Source: Cytobacillus oceanisediminis (lineage in GTDB: Bacteria; Bacillota; Bacilli; Bacillales; Cytobacillaceae). From it: 64,000 bases of DNA. How positions within the stretch are numbered: the first letter of the stretch is position 1; each line of letters begins with the position of its first letter. Both the position numbers and the translations under genes were made by a program. This document shows, in pieces, positions 1 through 8,090 of the stretch. The notes beneath the pieces were generated by a model, which was not told where the DNA came from, made no database searches, and saw nothing but the letters and a program-made list of their open reading frames with translations. The stretch is from NCBI RefSeq assembly GCF_007830235.1, contig NZ_VLKI01000001.1, positions 304,464 through 368,463 of the forward strand, written 5' to 3'.

Positions 1-134
1 CACAAAAGATTCCAACCTAATGGTTCACCTTTGAATTCCACTTGTGTTTCAGAAACAAGATTATTGTTGAAGATAAAACTATTTACTTATGTTCCCGGAT
101 CTACTTTTGAAATGACATCATTTTGCTTTAGTTT

Positions 135-287
135 GTGGATCCTGGACGAGGCACAATCATTGTTCTGTTTTTAGCCTTTGGATTAATCTTTGTGCCGCTA
201 AGCGTAATCTATACAACGTTAATTGCCCTAAGCGTTCGTGAAGTCGGGCGAATGAGCAAAAGGGGTAGCCTTGATGAGCCGAAATAG
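135..287 (+). pseudogene. Fragment of a membrane protein (unrecognised)
   Basis: A short open frame of 50 codons begins just after a stop codon at 129-131 and ends at TAG 285-287. It encodes one long hydrophobic segment followed by a charged, basic tail (about VREVGRMSKRG), the usual inside-positive end of a transmembrane helix. There is no ribosome binding site and no good start codon other than GTG. I read it as the C-terminal remnant of a larger membrane protein, but a stand-alone small membrane protein is possible. The family was not recognised. Confidence 0.25.
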
Positions 288-309
288 TTCAACTGTGGCT
301 GGGATTCGT

Positions 310-936
310 TTACTTCAATTCCCCTTCATGAATGCCTGGCCGTTTTCTCAACCGACTGCGCCATTTCAAAAGGAGAAAAATAGCTATCGTACAACACAAG
401 ATGATTAAGATGAACTTCAAAAAATGTTCTACCCAAGTAAAAACAAGCTGCCATTGATTGCCGAATACATAACCGATACCGATAAATATGGATACCCATA
501 ATGCTGACCCTGTATAGGCATATAATGCAAAGGTCCGGTATGGAACATGAATGATGCCCGCAAAGTAGCTGTTAAACTGTCTGACACCGGGCAAGAAGAA
601 ACCAAAAACAAGCATTTTGTTTCCGTATTTCTCATAAGTTATTTTTGTTTTTTTCAAATATTTTGGCTTCAAAAACAGCCATTTACCGTATTTTTCTATT
701 AGCGGCATCCCCAACTTGTTTCCGATCCAATACGTAGTTGTTATACCTAGCACCGATCCAGAATACGCCGCAGCTAGAGCTGGCAGAAGATCGAGAACAT
801 TATTGTAGGATAAATATCCGGTGTATGCAAGAGTCGAGTTTCCAGGAGGTATCGGAAGAGCTATTAATTCCATGGGTAGACCGATCAACAAGACTAAATA
901 TCCATATTGAGCAAACAAACGTTCAACGATTTCCAT
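310..936 (-). CDS. DedA family membrane protein
   Basis: A 208-residue polytopic membrane protein of the DedA (SNARE-associated/VTT) family. Visible family features are the PIPPGNSTLAYTGYLS stretch near residues 28-43, the central G-x-x-x-P-x-x-R-x-F motif (GFFLPGVRQFNSYFAG, about residues 112-127), and several hydrophobic segments ending in a basic tail. Bacterial DedA proteins are linked to undecaprenyl phosphate or phospholipid flipping and membrane homeostasis; the precise substrate here is unknown. Length fits the family. A purine-rich ribosome binding site (GGGGAGAG) lies just upstream of the ATG at 936. It appears monocistronic, and the next 270 bases upstream hold no convincing gene. 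Confidence 0.9.
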   Translation of the reverse strand: MEIVERLFAQYGYLVLLIGLPMELIALPIPPGNSTLAYTGYLSYNNVLDLLPALAAAYSGSVLGITTTYWIGNKLGMPLIEKYGKWLFLKPKYLKKTKITYEKYGNKMLVFGFFLPGVRQFNSYFAGIIHVPYRTFALYAYTGSALWVSIFIGIGYVFGNQWQLVFTWVEHFLKFILIILCCTIAIFLLLKWRSRLRKRPGIHEGELK

Positions 937-1058
937 AAACTCTCCCCATTCCTGCCTGCCTTATTCATTTGTTTGATAGAGGATAAACAAGATAATCCAT
1001 TTCTATATTAAGTCCTACATCCTTATTGTTAGTTAATTATTTGACTTTATACAAAAAT

Positions 1059-1108
1059 GGTGTCAGACATCACAGATGAACAAATGTCCTTTTGTGGCGC
1101 CTGACACC
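1059..1108. repeat. GGTGTCAG/CTGACACC dyad element
   Basis: An inverted repeat with arms GGTGTCAG (1059-1066) and CTGACACC (1101-1108). Inside it is a second partial pairing, GACAT with ATGTC. Dyads with this GTGTCAG core are common intergenic elements in Bacillus genomes, from memory. It sits in a stretch without a solid gene and could also act as a weak terminator. Confidence 0.5.
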
Positions 1109-1209
1109 CTAAATCGCTTTGATGCAGAGAGCGAGGAATTCATGGTCGAATCACGGAGAAACCCCGCAACGGTAAATTCCTTCCCGCATTTTGATAAACA
1201 ACAGTGTGA

Positions 1210-1476
1210 TCAACACCGTAAGTTACTAACGGCGGCAAAACCGCAAAGGCTGTATTCACCGACAATTCGGCGAACGTCATGTGGACCATCGTCTGTGTTG
1301 AACTTTCCCTTCAATACCAGCGTAATGACATCGTCGACCTTTTTGCTTATCTCAAATCCTTGTTCCAGGATAGTGCCCGATTGTTGAATTTCAAAATTCA
1401 CCATAATTTTAACGATATTGAAGATTACCATTTTATAACTATAGGGATTAGATATTCTTTGTGAAACTTCATTCAC
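1210..1476 (-). CDS. Doubtful small hypothetical protein
   Basis: An open frame of 88 codons. Its middle part (around EQGFEISKKVDDVITLVLKG) reads like real protein, with an alternating hydrophobic pattern. There is no clear ribosome binding site at the first ATG. A later ATG at 1404 (MVNFEIQQ) is an alternative start. The C-terminus ends abruptly after a cysteine, so this could be the front of a truncated gene. An overlapping frame on the other strand is also open, which lowers confidence. Function is unknown. Confidence 0.22.
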   Translation of the reverse strand: MNEVSQRISNPYSYKMVIFNIVKIMVNFEIQQSGTILEQGFEISKKVDDVITLVLKGKFNTDDGPHDVRRIVGEYSLCGFAAVSNLRC

Positions 1477-1763
1477 AAATCTTTAAAATTTAATTCAAAA
1501 TCTTTACTAAAAGCTGTTTTTTTATCAAAGCTCAAAAATAACGCTCTACATGAATGCTAACCTGCCCTTTTACTAATATTACCTCATGACGCCCTTTTTA
1601 CCTTTTCACTTTTCTTAGGATTTTTGTCTCCAGAATAGTAGTTGAATATCGAACAGTTAGGGTAAGCATAATATAAATCGAGACAGCCCACTACACAAAT
1701 ATTGCTACGCCCCACAGTGTTACTTTCCAAGCCTCGGTGAACTGTGAATGCCGACGTCTGGAG

Positions 1764-2180
1764 TCACGCTTTTCTGGTTGAACCCAGAACCTCCAAATAG
1801 TGCTGATTATACATAATGCCTAGGATGTTCCCAAAGGGATCGACCACGGAAGCAGTGATGAACCCCTCGCCCCGCTCTGTGGGTGCCTGGTACTCTTTCG
1901 CACCCATAGACAGCAACTTCTTGAAAGTTGCTGATACATCGTCGACGTGCCAGTACACTACAGCACCGGCCGGGCCGGTCGCTGAACTATCGGGCGCGTA
2001 GCTGCTATCGATTAGGCCCAGTTCGTGCTGGTAATCGCCGAGGCGAAACTCGGCGTATCCTGGACGTTCGAAGTATGGTTCGATGCCCAATAGCTCGGCG
2101 TACCACTTCTTTGCAGTTGCTAGATTATCCGTCCAAAAACTAACTGTGGTGAGCCCTCGTAATGTCTGTGTGTCGTTCAT
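1764..2180 (-). CDS. VOC (glyoxalase/bleomycin resistance) family protein
   Basis: A 138-residue protein of the vicinal oxygen chelate fold. It has the usual paired beta-alpha-beta-beta-beta modules: TVSFWTDNLATAKKWYAELL at the N-terminus, then WHVDDVSATFKKLLSMGA and VVDPFGNILGIMYN near the end. DPFGN-type turns are typical of the second module. The start was set at ATG 2180 because AAGGAGGAAAT lies a few bases upstream; an earlier ATG adds 15 unlikely residues. Substrate cannot be deduced. Its middle third is visibly richer in G+C than the AT-rich DNA around it, which suggests acquisition from another genome. Confidence 0.88.
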   Translation of the reverse strand: MNDTQTLRGLTTVSFWTDNLATAKKWYAELLGIEPYFERPGYAEFRLGDYQHELGLIDSSYAPDSSATGPAGAVVYWHVDDVSATFKKLLSMGAKEYQAPTERGEGFITASVVDPFGNILGIMYNQHYLEVLGSTRKA

Positions 2181-2504
2181 AATCGATTTCCTCCTTAATG
2201 TTGAGTAGTATGTCTTGATACTCAACTAAATAACATCTTCTGAATTAACTTCGATTTACTTACGATTAATCCCTTCTCTTATTCATGAAAATGGCCATTT
2301 TCATGAAGAAAGACGCTTTCCTTATTTCAGAATAGCGCCCGTTTGTGGAATAAAGGTTTATAATTTAATTAAAGTTTTAACAAATAAAACACCGAACAAA
2401 ATCGACCATAAAGAACCCATTTATAAAAAGAGTTATTCTTTTGATAAACACTGGTGAAATTCAAACAATAAATGATGCAATTAGTTGAAAAAAACACCAG
2501 TTAG

Positions 2505-2768
2505 TTAAGCTGTTGAATTTTCCTTAATTAGTAGACCCTCTTTAATAAGCTTAGAAATTATTCTACTCATATAGCTGCGATCAATATCGAGTTTTTCGAC
2601 TAAATCGTTTGCGATACACTGTCCCATGAAACCAATCTCTAAAATTACCCGTGACTCTGTTAAAGAATACCCAGCTTTAAATACATGCTTATCTAACAAA
2701 CCAAGTATATTCGTATAAAACCGATTAAATTGCCTTATATCACCAACAATATTATCGTTAAGGTTCAT
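2505..2768 (-). pseudogene. Truncated MarR family regulator (possibly of MarR-GNAT type)
   Basis: The 87 residues cover the N-terminal helices and most of the winged helix of a MarR protein: FNRFYTNILGLLDKHV, then SLTESRVILEIG, then a recognition region around DRSYMSRIISKLIKEGLL. The frame stops right after the wing would begin, so the C-terminal dimerisation helix is missing (family about 140-160 residues, or about 300 in MarR-acetyltransferase fusions, which this N-terminus resembles). Bases downstream show no continuation in any frame, so a deletion rather than a frameshift is likely. The ATG at 2768 has a ribosome binding site (AGAGAGGG). It may be non-functional. Confidence 0.72.
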
Positions 2769-2786
2769 AGTATCCCTCTCTTTTTT

Positions 2787-2832
2787 GTGGACTTTGTCAA
2801 CAAATAATAAATTATTTAGGGACTATGTCAAC
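2787..2832 (-). promoter_or_regulatory. Promoter/operator with two GTTGAC...GTC sites
   Basis: Upstream of the marR remnant, read on the minus strand, there are two related copies about 30 bp apart: GTTGACATAGTCCC (2832-2819) and GTTGACAAAGTCCAC (2801-2787). Each is a pseudo-palindrome GTTGAC-N3-GTC, the kind of site MarR dimers bind, and the first can serve as a -35 box. Autoregulation by the now truncated MarR protein is inferred. Confidence 0.42.
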
Positions 2833-3186
2833 TTTTTTATTTTTAAATCATTATGTATAAGTAAGGCTAAACAAATCACATGTTGAGGATTGGATACACC
2901 TTGTGATCTATGGTAGCTATATTGTTCTAGAGTGTTTCTGGCATTTAATTTATGTGTGTTTTGGCAGTATGTTTATAAAGATTTTTGAATTATAAAACGT
3001 AAAGATATTGTATATTGTCTAATTTTTATGCATGCTTGGTAAGAGTTACTTATTCAACAAACGGGCCATTTAATGGTATAAGAGATTGTTAAATAGTTAG
3101 TAATTTGAAATAATTGGTATAGAGTATATATTGTTCAATAAAATGAAAATTCCAGTAGTTATCATCAGATAAAGAAGGGATATAAC
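2833..3186. other. AT-rich intergenic stretch, no gene seen
   Basis: About 350 bases of very AT-rich DNA with stops in all frames. It must contain the promoter of the gene at 3187, and a purine-rich ribosome binding site (AAGAAGGGA) lies at its right end. No dyad or RNA element was recognised. Confidence 0.5.
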
Positions 3187-3738
3187 GTGAAAAACTCTTC
3201 GATTCTTAAATATGTAGTTTTATTAATGGTTGTTATTACTCTAATTGTTACCTGGGCTTATGTAGAAGACCAAGACTATTATTCGGATCCAGTCAAAGCA
3301 ATTGAAGCGATTGACAAGGAACTGTTGTTGATTCCTGCCTATCAACTTGGTGATAAGTCTTTGTACTTTTTCATAAAAGATAAAAACAACCTTGGGGCTA
3401 CGATTGTTCGAAAAGGAATATTCGGCTGGAAAAGCGGGATGCTTACCTGGGGACCGTTAGATAGTAAAAGAGAATATGAAATGCTAGAAGGATTCCATGG
3501 GCATGGTGAAGGGTTGGTTTATGGTTTAATCAGAAATGGTGATGAGAGAGTGGTTACAGTTGATGATCAAGAAGCTCAAGTTTTAAATTTAGCAATGTTA
3601 CCCCCTTCACTGGTTAAGAAATATAATTTAGAAGGGTTGTATCTTTGGTATTTTGAAAGCGATAATAACCTTAATCATGAACAGGTTAAGTTGCTGCGTA
3701 AAAATACCCAAGAAATCATTCAATCTATAGACTTATAG
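3187..3738 (+). CDS. Membrane-anchored or secreted hypothetical protein
   Basis: A 183-residue protein starting at GTG with AAGAAGGGA upstream. Residues 7-25 form one hydrophobic helix (KYVVLLMVVITLIVTWAY) preceded by lysines, so it is either anchored by its N-terminus or exported. The rest is soluble and mixed alpha/beta, with a conserved-looking segment around GIFGWKSGMLTWGPLD and a histidine-glycine run (GFHGHGEG). No lipobox cysteine is present. I do not recognise the family. It stands alone, with a decayed region downstream. Codon use resembles that of its neighbours. Confidence 0.75.
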   Translation: MKNSSILKYVVLLMVVITLIVTWAYVEDQDYYSDPVKAIEAIDKELLLIPAYQLGDKSLYFFIKDKNNLGATIVRKGIFGWKSGMLTWGPLDSKREYEMLEGFHGHGEGLVYGLIRNGDERVVTVDDQEAQVLNLAMLPPSLVKKYNLEGLYLWYFESDNNLNHEQVKLLRKNTQEIIQSIDL

Positions 3739-3895
3739 ATATCATTCCCTCTAAATATAATCCTTGTTAAGGAATCGGGCAGGATTGTTAAAGAATAAAC
3801 GAACAATTATATCTTAGAATTCTTAAATTGGGGGTGTTCAAATGAGTGAAGATAAAGAAACTCCTGAAAGAAGAAGAGAGAGATTAAGACAAACA

Positions 3896-4066
3896 TAGTC
3901 CGATTGAAGATATAAACTCTCATCTATGTAAACTTCATATTCAGCATCAAATTCTGGGAATGTTCCAATGATGGAAGTACCGCTAGGCATCTCTACAACT
4001 TCCTCTTCAAAGGGAACACCGGTGCGCATTTGCCGGCATATTTACCTATATTCCTAATTAAACTCA
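3896..4066 (-). pseudogene. Remnant resembling an HNH/colicin-type toxin domain
   Basis: An ATG at 4066 with a strong AAGGAGGGT site opens MSLIRNIGKYAGK. The frame then shifts by one missing base and continues as RTGVPFEEEVVEMPSGTSII followed by FPEFDAEYEVYIDESLYLQS. From memory, the block around PEFDAEYEV...DESLYLQSD precedes the catalytic HH motif in a family of HNH/colicin-DNase-like toxin domains in Bacillus. Here the frame ends before any histidine motif, at about 3896. There it meets the front of an opposite-strand open frame (ATG 3841, MSEDKETPERRRERLRQT) that is itself cut at the same point. The junction suggests a deletion that fused two genes. Confidence 0.4.
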
Positions 4067-4219
4067 TAGAGACCCTCCTTCTTTTTACCTATATATCCAT
4101 TATATAGAAATTAGAACGGTGTGTCTCTCATTATTATTTACAATTAAAAATAGGAAGCTAGATTAGAACCTTCCTATGTCAATATTGAAAACAAGCTATC
4201 CTCTTGTGCCATTCACTCA

Positions 4220-4775
4220 TTAATGGCTTGGTGCATCCTTACATTGGAATCCTGATATCCAAGCCCCGGCATTTTCTCCAATAATTCCTTCGCAAGCTTT
4301 GAGCGGCAAGCTGTCGACGTATTTCTGGCGGATCACATACGCAGCTTCGTTTCCCGGGCGCCGGACGTCTTTTAATTACTGGCGACGAGATTTACCGTAT
4401 ATACTACCTCGATTTTGTGGTCCTGGGTAGTGTTATAGCGAACAGGGAATGTTTGGAACCCAGCGATATCGACAAATCGTACCTCGAAGCTGTACGGGCC
4501 AAAATATGGAAACTCTTCAACGCTCCCGAGGACAAGATGGCGTTGCTTCAGGTCTTTCTGAAAGACCAACATTTGGTTAAACCCTTGGCTCTCCTGGGGG
4601 TCGAAGTAATGAACTGTAAGTCGCTTATAGACGCCGACAGTCAGACTCTGACCTGGCAGAATGCATCGTCTATATAGCGGACAACCCTGCCCCAAATAAT
4701 GCCCTCTGGCGAGACGGGCTTAGATCCATAGTTTCTTATAGTCGCGATTGAGACATCAATAACCTTGGATGCCAT
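4220..4775 (-). pseudogene. Unrecognised protein, broken by two one-base deletions
   Basis: An ATG at 4775 follows an AGGGGGGA ribosome binding site and opens MASKVIDVSIATIRNYGSK, which runs 43 codons. The coding sense continues in a second frame (SLTVGVYKRLTVHYFDPQ to YTVNLVASN, 4372-4650) and then in a third (LKDVRRPGNEAAYVIRQK to CKDAPSH, stop 4220-4222). Both switches are explained by one lost base each. Restored, the protein would be about 185 residues, mostly beta-strand in character. I do not know the family. It lies last in the leftward cluster that starts with the PAPS-reductase-like gene, which suggests a shared origin such as a phage or defence island. Confidence 0.5.
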
Positions 4776-4834
4776 AGGTGTCCCCCCTAAATGTTGTGAT
4801 CAAACTACACGCATTTGCCCGTGGAGGCAAAGAT

Positions 4835-5110
4835 TTACAATCGGTCTTTACTTCCATGCCAACGAACTGTAAACTGTATGGCTTCCACAGCAAACCTCCC
4901 CTCCTTTTGAATACGTTTCATTAGTATGATTTTGGGTGTTTGTCTTATTCCATCAACTTTGTCTGTTCTGGCTTTTTCAATGATATGCTCCATAACCTGA
5001 CATTTCAAAACAATGTCAAACTTTCTGGAGAAGGTCGTGTTCTTCTTGAACATGTTGATAGCAATGGTTGCTCTTTGTTTTGAGCTTGTTGCTCTAATTG
5101 CAGCTGACAT
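4835..5110 (-). CDS. Hypothetical basic protein in the PAPS-reductase cluster
   Basis: A 91-residue protein with a clear AAGGAGTG ribosome binding site before ATG 5110. It is strongly basic, with many lysines and arginines spread along its length (for instance RATSSKQRATIAINMFKKN), and could bind nucleic acid. No zinc motif or membrane helix is seen. It begins 14 bases after the stop codon of the upstream pseudogene and is read in the same direction, so it was probably part of the same operon. It is the only gene in the island that shows no frame break. The family was not recognised. Confidence 0.6.
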   Translation of the reverse strand: MSAAIRATSSKQRATIAINMFKKNTTFSRKFDIVLKCQVMEHIIEKARTDKVDGIRQTPKIILMKRIQKEGRFAVEAIQFTVRWHGSKDRL

Positions 5111-5123
5111 AGTTGGTCACTCC

Positions 5124-5742
5124 TTATGGATTTAGATTGATGCCATTGTTCGGCCTGTTCACAACGATGGTCTGAACACCTTTCTCAGTGCGAAGCCAAT
5201 CAAGAAAGTCATTCGGGTCAATCTCTTCATCTTCCGATTTTTCTTTAGACTTTTTAAGAATTCCTCAACATGTGAATTCATTTCATCCGGAGGCGAGTCG
5301 GTAAATAGGTAAGCCATATTGCCATCACTGTCGTCCCAAAGGTCATAAACATGGTCTGTATTGAGGGAAAAAGACTTCTGTCTTTTGGTTCTTTCAAGTC
5401 CTTTAATAGATTGATATCAAAAGAAGTGCCGCCTACAAGTTCTTGTATCAGCACATCCCTGTTGTCACAAATTGAAATCCATTCATATTCATGATAGTAA
5501 TCATCGAATACCCTTAGAGTAATCAGTTCTTTATTATCCAGGGATACTCCATATTTATTGGCTATATCTACAATTTCGTAGCCCTTAACTTCATTTAATG
5601 GAGCATCAGTATATTTCAGTTCGTATTTTCCGTTTTCTAAAGGCTTAATAGCGACAATAACAAAGTTGGAAGGTCCTACTTTGCCTACCCATTTATTTTC
5701 TTCCACAAGCTTCCACTCTAATAGGAATTTCCATTTCTCCCT
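5124..5742 (-). pseudogene. Unrecognised protein, broken by at least two one-base deletions
   Basis: The main open part (about 5390-5740) encodes WVGKVGPSNFVIVAIKPLEN and onwards to GTSFDINLLKDLKEPK. From there the protein sense moves to another frame (SFSLNTDHVYDLWDDSDGN to MNSHVEEFLK). Near 5254 it moves again, to SKEKSEDEEIDPNDFLDWLR and a stop at 5124-5126. Each shift is repaired by adding one A to an A run. The restored product would be about 200 residues, acidic near its C-terminus. The start is unclear; a GTG within the first codons or an ATG after AGAAGGGAG (frame disrupted) are candidates. No known domain was recognised. It follows the PAPS-reductase-like gene without a gap. Confidence 0.6.
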
Positions 5743-5743
5743 T

Positions 5744-6549
5744 CTATACGGCACATGGACTTTCCTCGAATTTGAAATCCAATGCTCCTTTTTTAACAAA
5801 GTCTATCAGCGAAACAGGGTACTTTTTTTGTACCTCATGGTGTGTCCCATGCGCTTTTCCATTTCCACCAATTCATTAAAATCAAAAGGGTGCAATTCTG
5901 CGACCTTTGCCATTTCTGTTGGCGAAAGGAATATGCAGAATTTACAGCTGCAGCGGGACACATACTCATAACAAGGATGCGGGTCAATTCCTGCCAATCT
6001 CATTAACTCCCAAACTTCTGTTTCCAAAAGATGATGAACAGGGCGGAGCCAATCAACATAGCGTTTTTTTGTTGAAGCATTGGCGTGTTTATAAATCTCA
6101 AACACTTTCTTTTTCGCCCGCCTGGAGCTCTCATCTGCCCTTTCACCCCTTACGCAAAGATATTTACCTGGGCCTAGTGTTCTTGCCCATTTACTGTAGG
6201 TATCGCGCTTCATGTACGATGTACAAAACTGCATGGCACTTGATGGCCACATGCCCCTCATTTCAATCCGCTCTTTCAAACTAATATCTGAAGCCAGCAT
6301 AATGAGAGGCATACCAAGCTTCTCTGAGCAGTATTTTAGATAATCATCCGTCTCTTCCCAATCGAAGAAGGCTTTATTCTCTTCTGGTCCATCTACCCTC
6401 ATATGCACCAGGACAAGCTTTTCTTTTGGCACTTTATATCCATACAAAAGAAGCAAGACCAGTGCTATGCTGTCCTTGCCACCGCTAAAATTGCAATGTA
6501 CCTGATCATAGTTATCAAATAAACACACTGGCTGCTTATTCTTTTTTGA
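5744..6549 (-). pseudogene. PAPS-reductase-like (adenine nucleotide alpha hydrolase) protein, frameshifted
   Basis: The 240-residue open part has the PP-loop NFSGGKDSIALVLLLL near its N-terminus, typical of PAPS reductases and of DndC-like proteins. It also has a conserved centre (CTSYMKRDTYSKW, CVRGERADESSRR) and a cysteine cluster HPCYEYVSRCSCKFC that probably holds an FeS cluster. The frame ends at 5806 in a run of seven As. With one more A the protein would continue as KYPVSLIDFVKKGALDFKF and stop at 5744. The N-terminus is also odd: the frame stays open to about 6549, where it abuts a transposase fragment, and the only in-frame start is a GTG at 6526-6528 without a ribosome binding site. 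Such genes occur in prophages and DNA-modification islands. Original function is unknown. Confidence 0.78.
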
Positions 6550-6819
6550 GACTGTCTACTTGACAGGGGTAAGACCAAAATTACCTGGGGCACTTATAGA
6601 CGTACGGCCTCAATAAAAGGCAAGAAACGAGCTGGAATTGTAGTCACCCAGGCTATGATAAGAATCTCTTATTATCTCTTAACGCGAAAAGAGAAGTATG
6701 TAGATTTAGGAGAAGACTACTTTGATAAACAGAGGCAGCAAACCATTGTCAGACATTCTATGCGCCGCCTTGAAAGCTTAGGTTACAAAGTAACTTTACA
6801 AGAACCTGAAGCATCTTGA
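6550..6819 (+). pseudogene. C-terminal fragment of an IS110-type transposase
   Basis: An open frame of about 90 codons with no start, ending at TGA 6817-6819. Its product (KGKKRAGIVVTQAMIRISYY, then KEKYVDLGEDYFDKQRQQ and RRLESLGYKVTL) matches my memory of the C-terminal end of IS110/IS116/IS902 transposases, which carry a GxDYF...RRLExLGxxVTL tail. The catalytic N-terminal RuvC-like part and the serine domain are absent. The left edge coincides with the truncated end of the PAPS-reductase-like gene at 6547-6550, so the element probably inserted there and later decayed or recombined. Confidence 0.65.
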
Positions 6820-6958
6820 TCTCTTCCTTTTCCCTATTTGAAACCACTAGCTTTGGCGCTCTCCCCTCATTAAAGAAAGAATGAGCTGCGTCTTATTAAG
6901 TGTTGTCTTTTTTCCTAAATTGCAGAAGTTTATTTTTCATGGTAGTTTAAAATCATCC

Positions 6959-7117
6959 TTACTGTTTCATTCCTAAAAAAGCTATAATCACGATAGATAT
7001 AGTGATTAAAATACTTATTATTCTAAGCTGTGCATAATCCAAAAAAACATTGTTGTTTATTGCCAACATTGATATAGCAAGTATAAAGATGCCTACATGA
7101 TATTTTTTGTCCTTCAT
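6959..7117 (-). CDS. Small hydrophobic membrane protein (52 aa)
   Basis: An ATG at 7117 is preceded by AGGGGTGATT and opens a 52-residue frame ending at TAA 6959. The product is nearly all hydrophobic with two likely membrane helices (YHVGIFILAISMLAI and IISILITISIVIIAFLG) separated by a short polar turn. Its short length kept it out of ordinary gene calling, but the ribosome binding site and helix pattern are credible. Many Bacillus genomes carry such unnamed two-helix proteins. Function is unknown. Confidence 0.45.
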   Translation of the reverse strand: MKDKKYHVGIFILAISMLAINNNVFLDYAQLRIISILITISIVIIAFLGMKQ

Positions 7118-7451
7118 ATTTAATCACCCCTATTTATTAATACGTTATATTATTTTTTTCTGAATTGGTACAAAACATTCTACATTCTACTTTTGCTAAC
7201 CTGCCCTTTAGCACGTTATTCCTCTATTTTAAGAAAAACAGAATTCAGATTTTAAGCTAACATCCCTTAAACCTCCTTTTATGCAAGAACAGTTCTTACC
7301 ATAGAAAACGAAAGTAATTCCGAATATTAAATAAAAATGTAGAAACTTGTGAACGTGGAGAACCCTTTTTGATTTTATATTTAAATAAATATGGATATGG
7401 TTTGAATGAAAGGTGACCTGCTTATAAAGACTAATATTTGGAGGTGAGCTT
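7118..7451. other. AT-rich intergenic stretch with a short repeat
   Basis: No gene is supported here; a minus-strand open frame overlapping the start of the next gene has no ribosome binding site. The stretch contains GCTAACCTGCCCTTT at 7195-7209, identical to 1556-1570. The right end carries the ribosome binding site GGAGGTGA of the gene at 7452. Confidence 0.5.
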
Positions 7452-7913
7452 ATGAAGTGGGGCGTCTTAATAATATCAATTTTGCTTTTTAACACTGTAG
7501 CTACTTTTATGAAAAAACGTTTAAAGACTTCCGAAATATATACAACTGTTATCTTTGGTTTACTTGTGAGTTCTTTAGTTGATGTTTATGCAAGCTTTCG
7601 TTATAACGCATGGGGATTTTTTGAAGTGGAGAAAGCAGAATTAAGCGCGATCTTGGTATTATTAGGAATTTATCCTGCTGCAACTATTATGATTATTAAT
7701 TGGTATCCATATAAATGTACTTGGAAATTAAAACTCACATATCTTATGGGATGGGCTATTTTTTCAACATCATACGAATGGTTAAGTATAAAATCTGGAG
7801 TTATTTGGCATAACAACTGGAACTTATTTTATTCCTTTGTGATGTATCCATTTATTTATTACATATTAATACTTCATGTAAAATTTTACCGTTGGATGCA
7901 ACAGAGGAGGTGA
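7452..7913 (+). CDS. CBO0543 family membrane protein
   Basis: A 153-residue polytopic membrane protein with five likely helices and a tryptophan/tyrosine-rich second half (YEWLSIKSGVIWHNNWNLFY). The layout, with a final FxYYILILH...KFYRWM segment, matches the CBO0543 family of unknown function that is common in Bacillaceae and Clostridia. Length is normal for that family. The ATG at 7452 has GGAGGTGA eight bases upstream. It seems to be monocistronic. The 180 bases that follow carry a short minus-strand coding trace (about 7970-8060, QQRLMKNLMRDTAVGVKL) that I could not assign. Confidence 0.75.
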   Translation: MKWGVLIISILLFNTVATFMKKRLKTSEIYTTVIFGLLVSSLVDVYASFRYNAWGFFEVEKAELSAILVLLGIYPAATIMIINWYPYKCTWKLKLTYLMGWAIFSTSYEWLSIKSGVIWHNNWNLFYSFVMYPFIYYILILHVKFYRWMQQRR

Positions 7914-8090
7914 TTGCACCCATTAGAGTGCAAAATTACAGGTTATATCCTGCTCTAGTGCCTTTAAAACTAATTTTTAAGAAAATCCTCAAGTTTTACT
8001 CCAACCGCTGTATCCCTCATTAAATTCTTCATTAACCTTTGTTGAAGTTTACCTTTGAATGATTACTGGTTTCCTTTTATTTCGAAATAG

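Noticed and set aside
738..938. Plus-strand open frame opposite the DedA gene
   Set aside because: It lies inside the DedA coding sequence, has no ribosome binding site, and its product has no protein-like character.
4417..4677. Plus-strand open frame of 86 codons
   Set aside because: The minus strand of the same DNA reads as a conserved-looking protein continuing through two repaired frameshifts, with a good ribosome binding site at its start. The plus frame has none.
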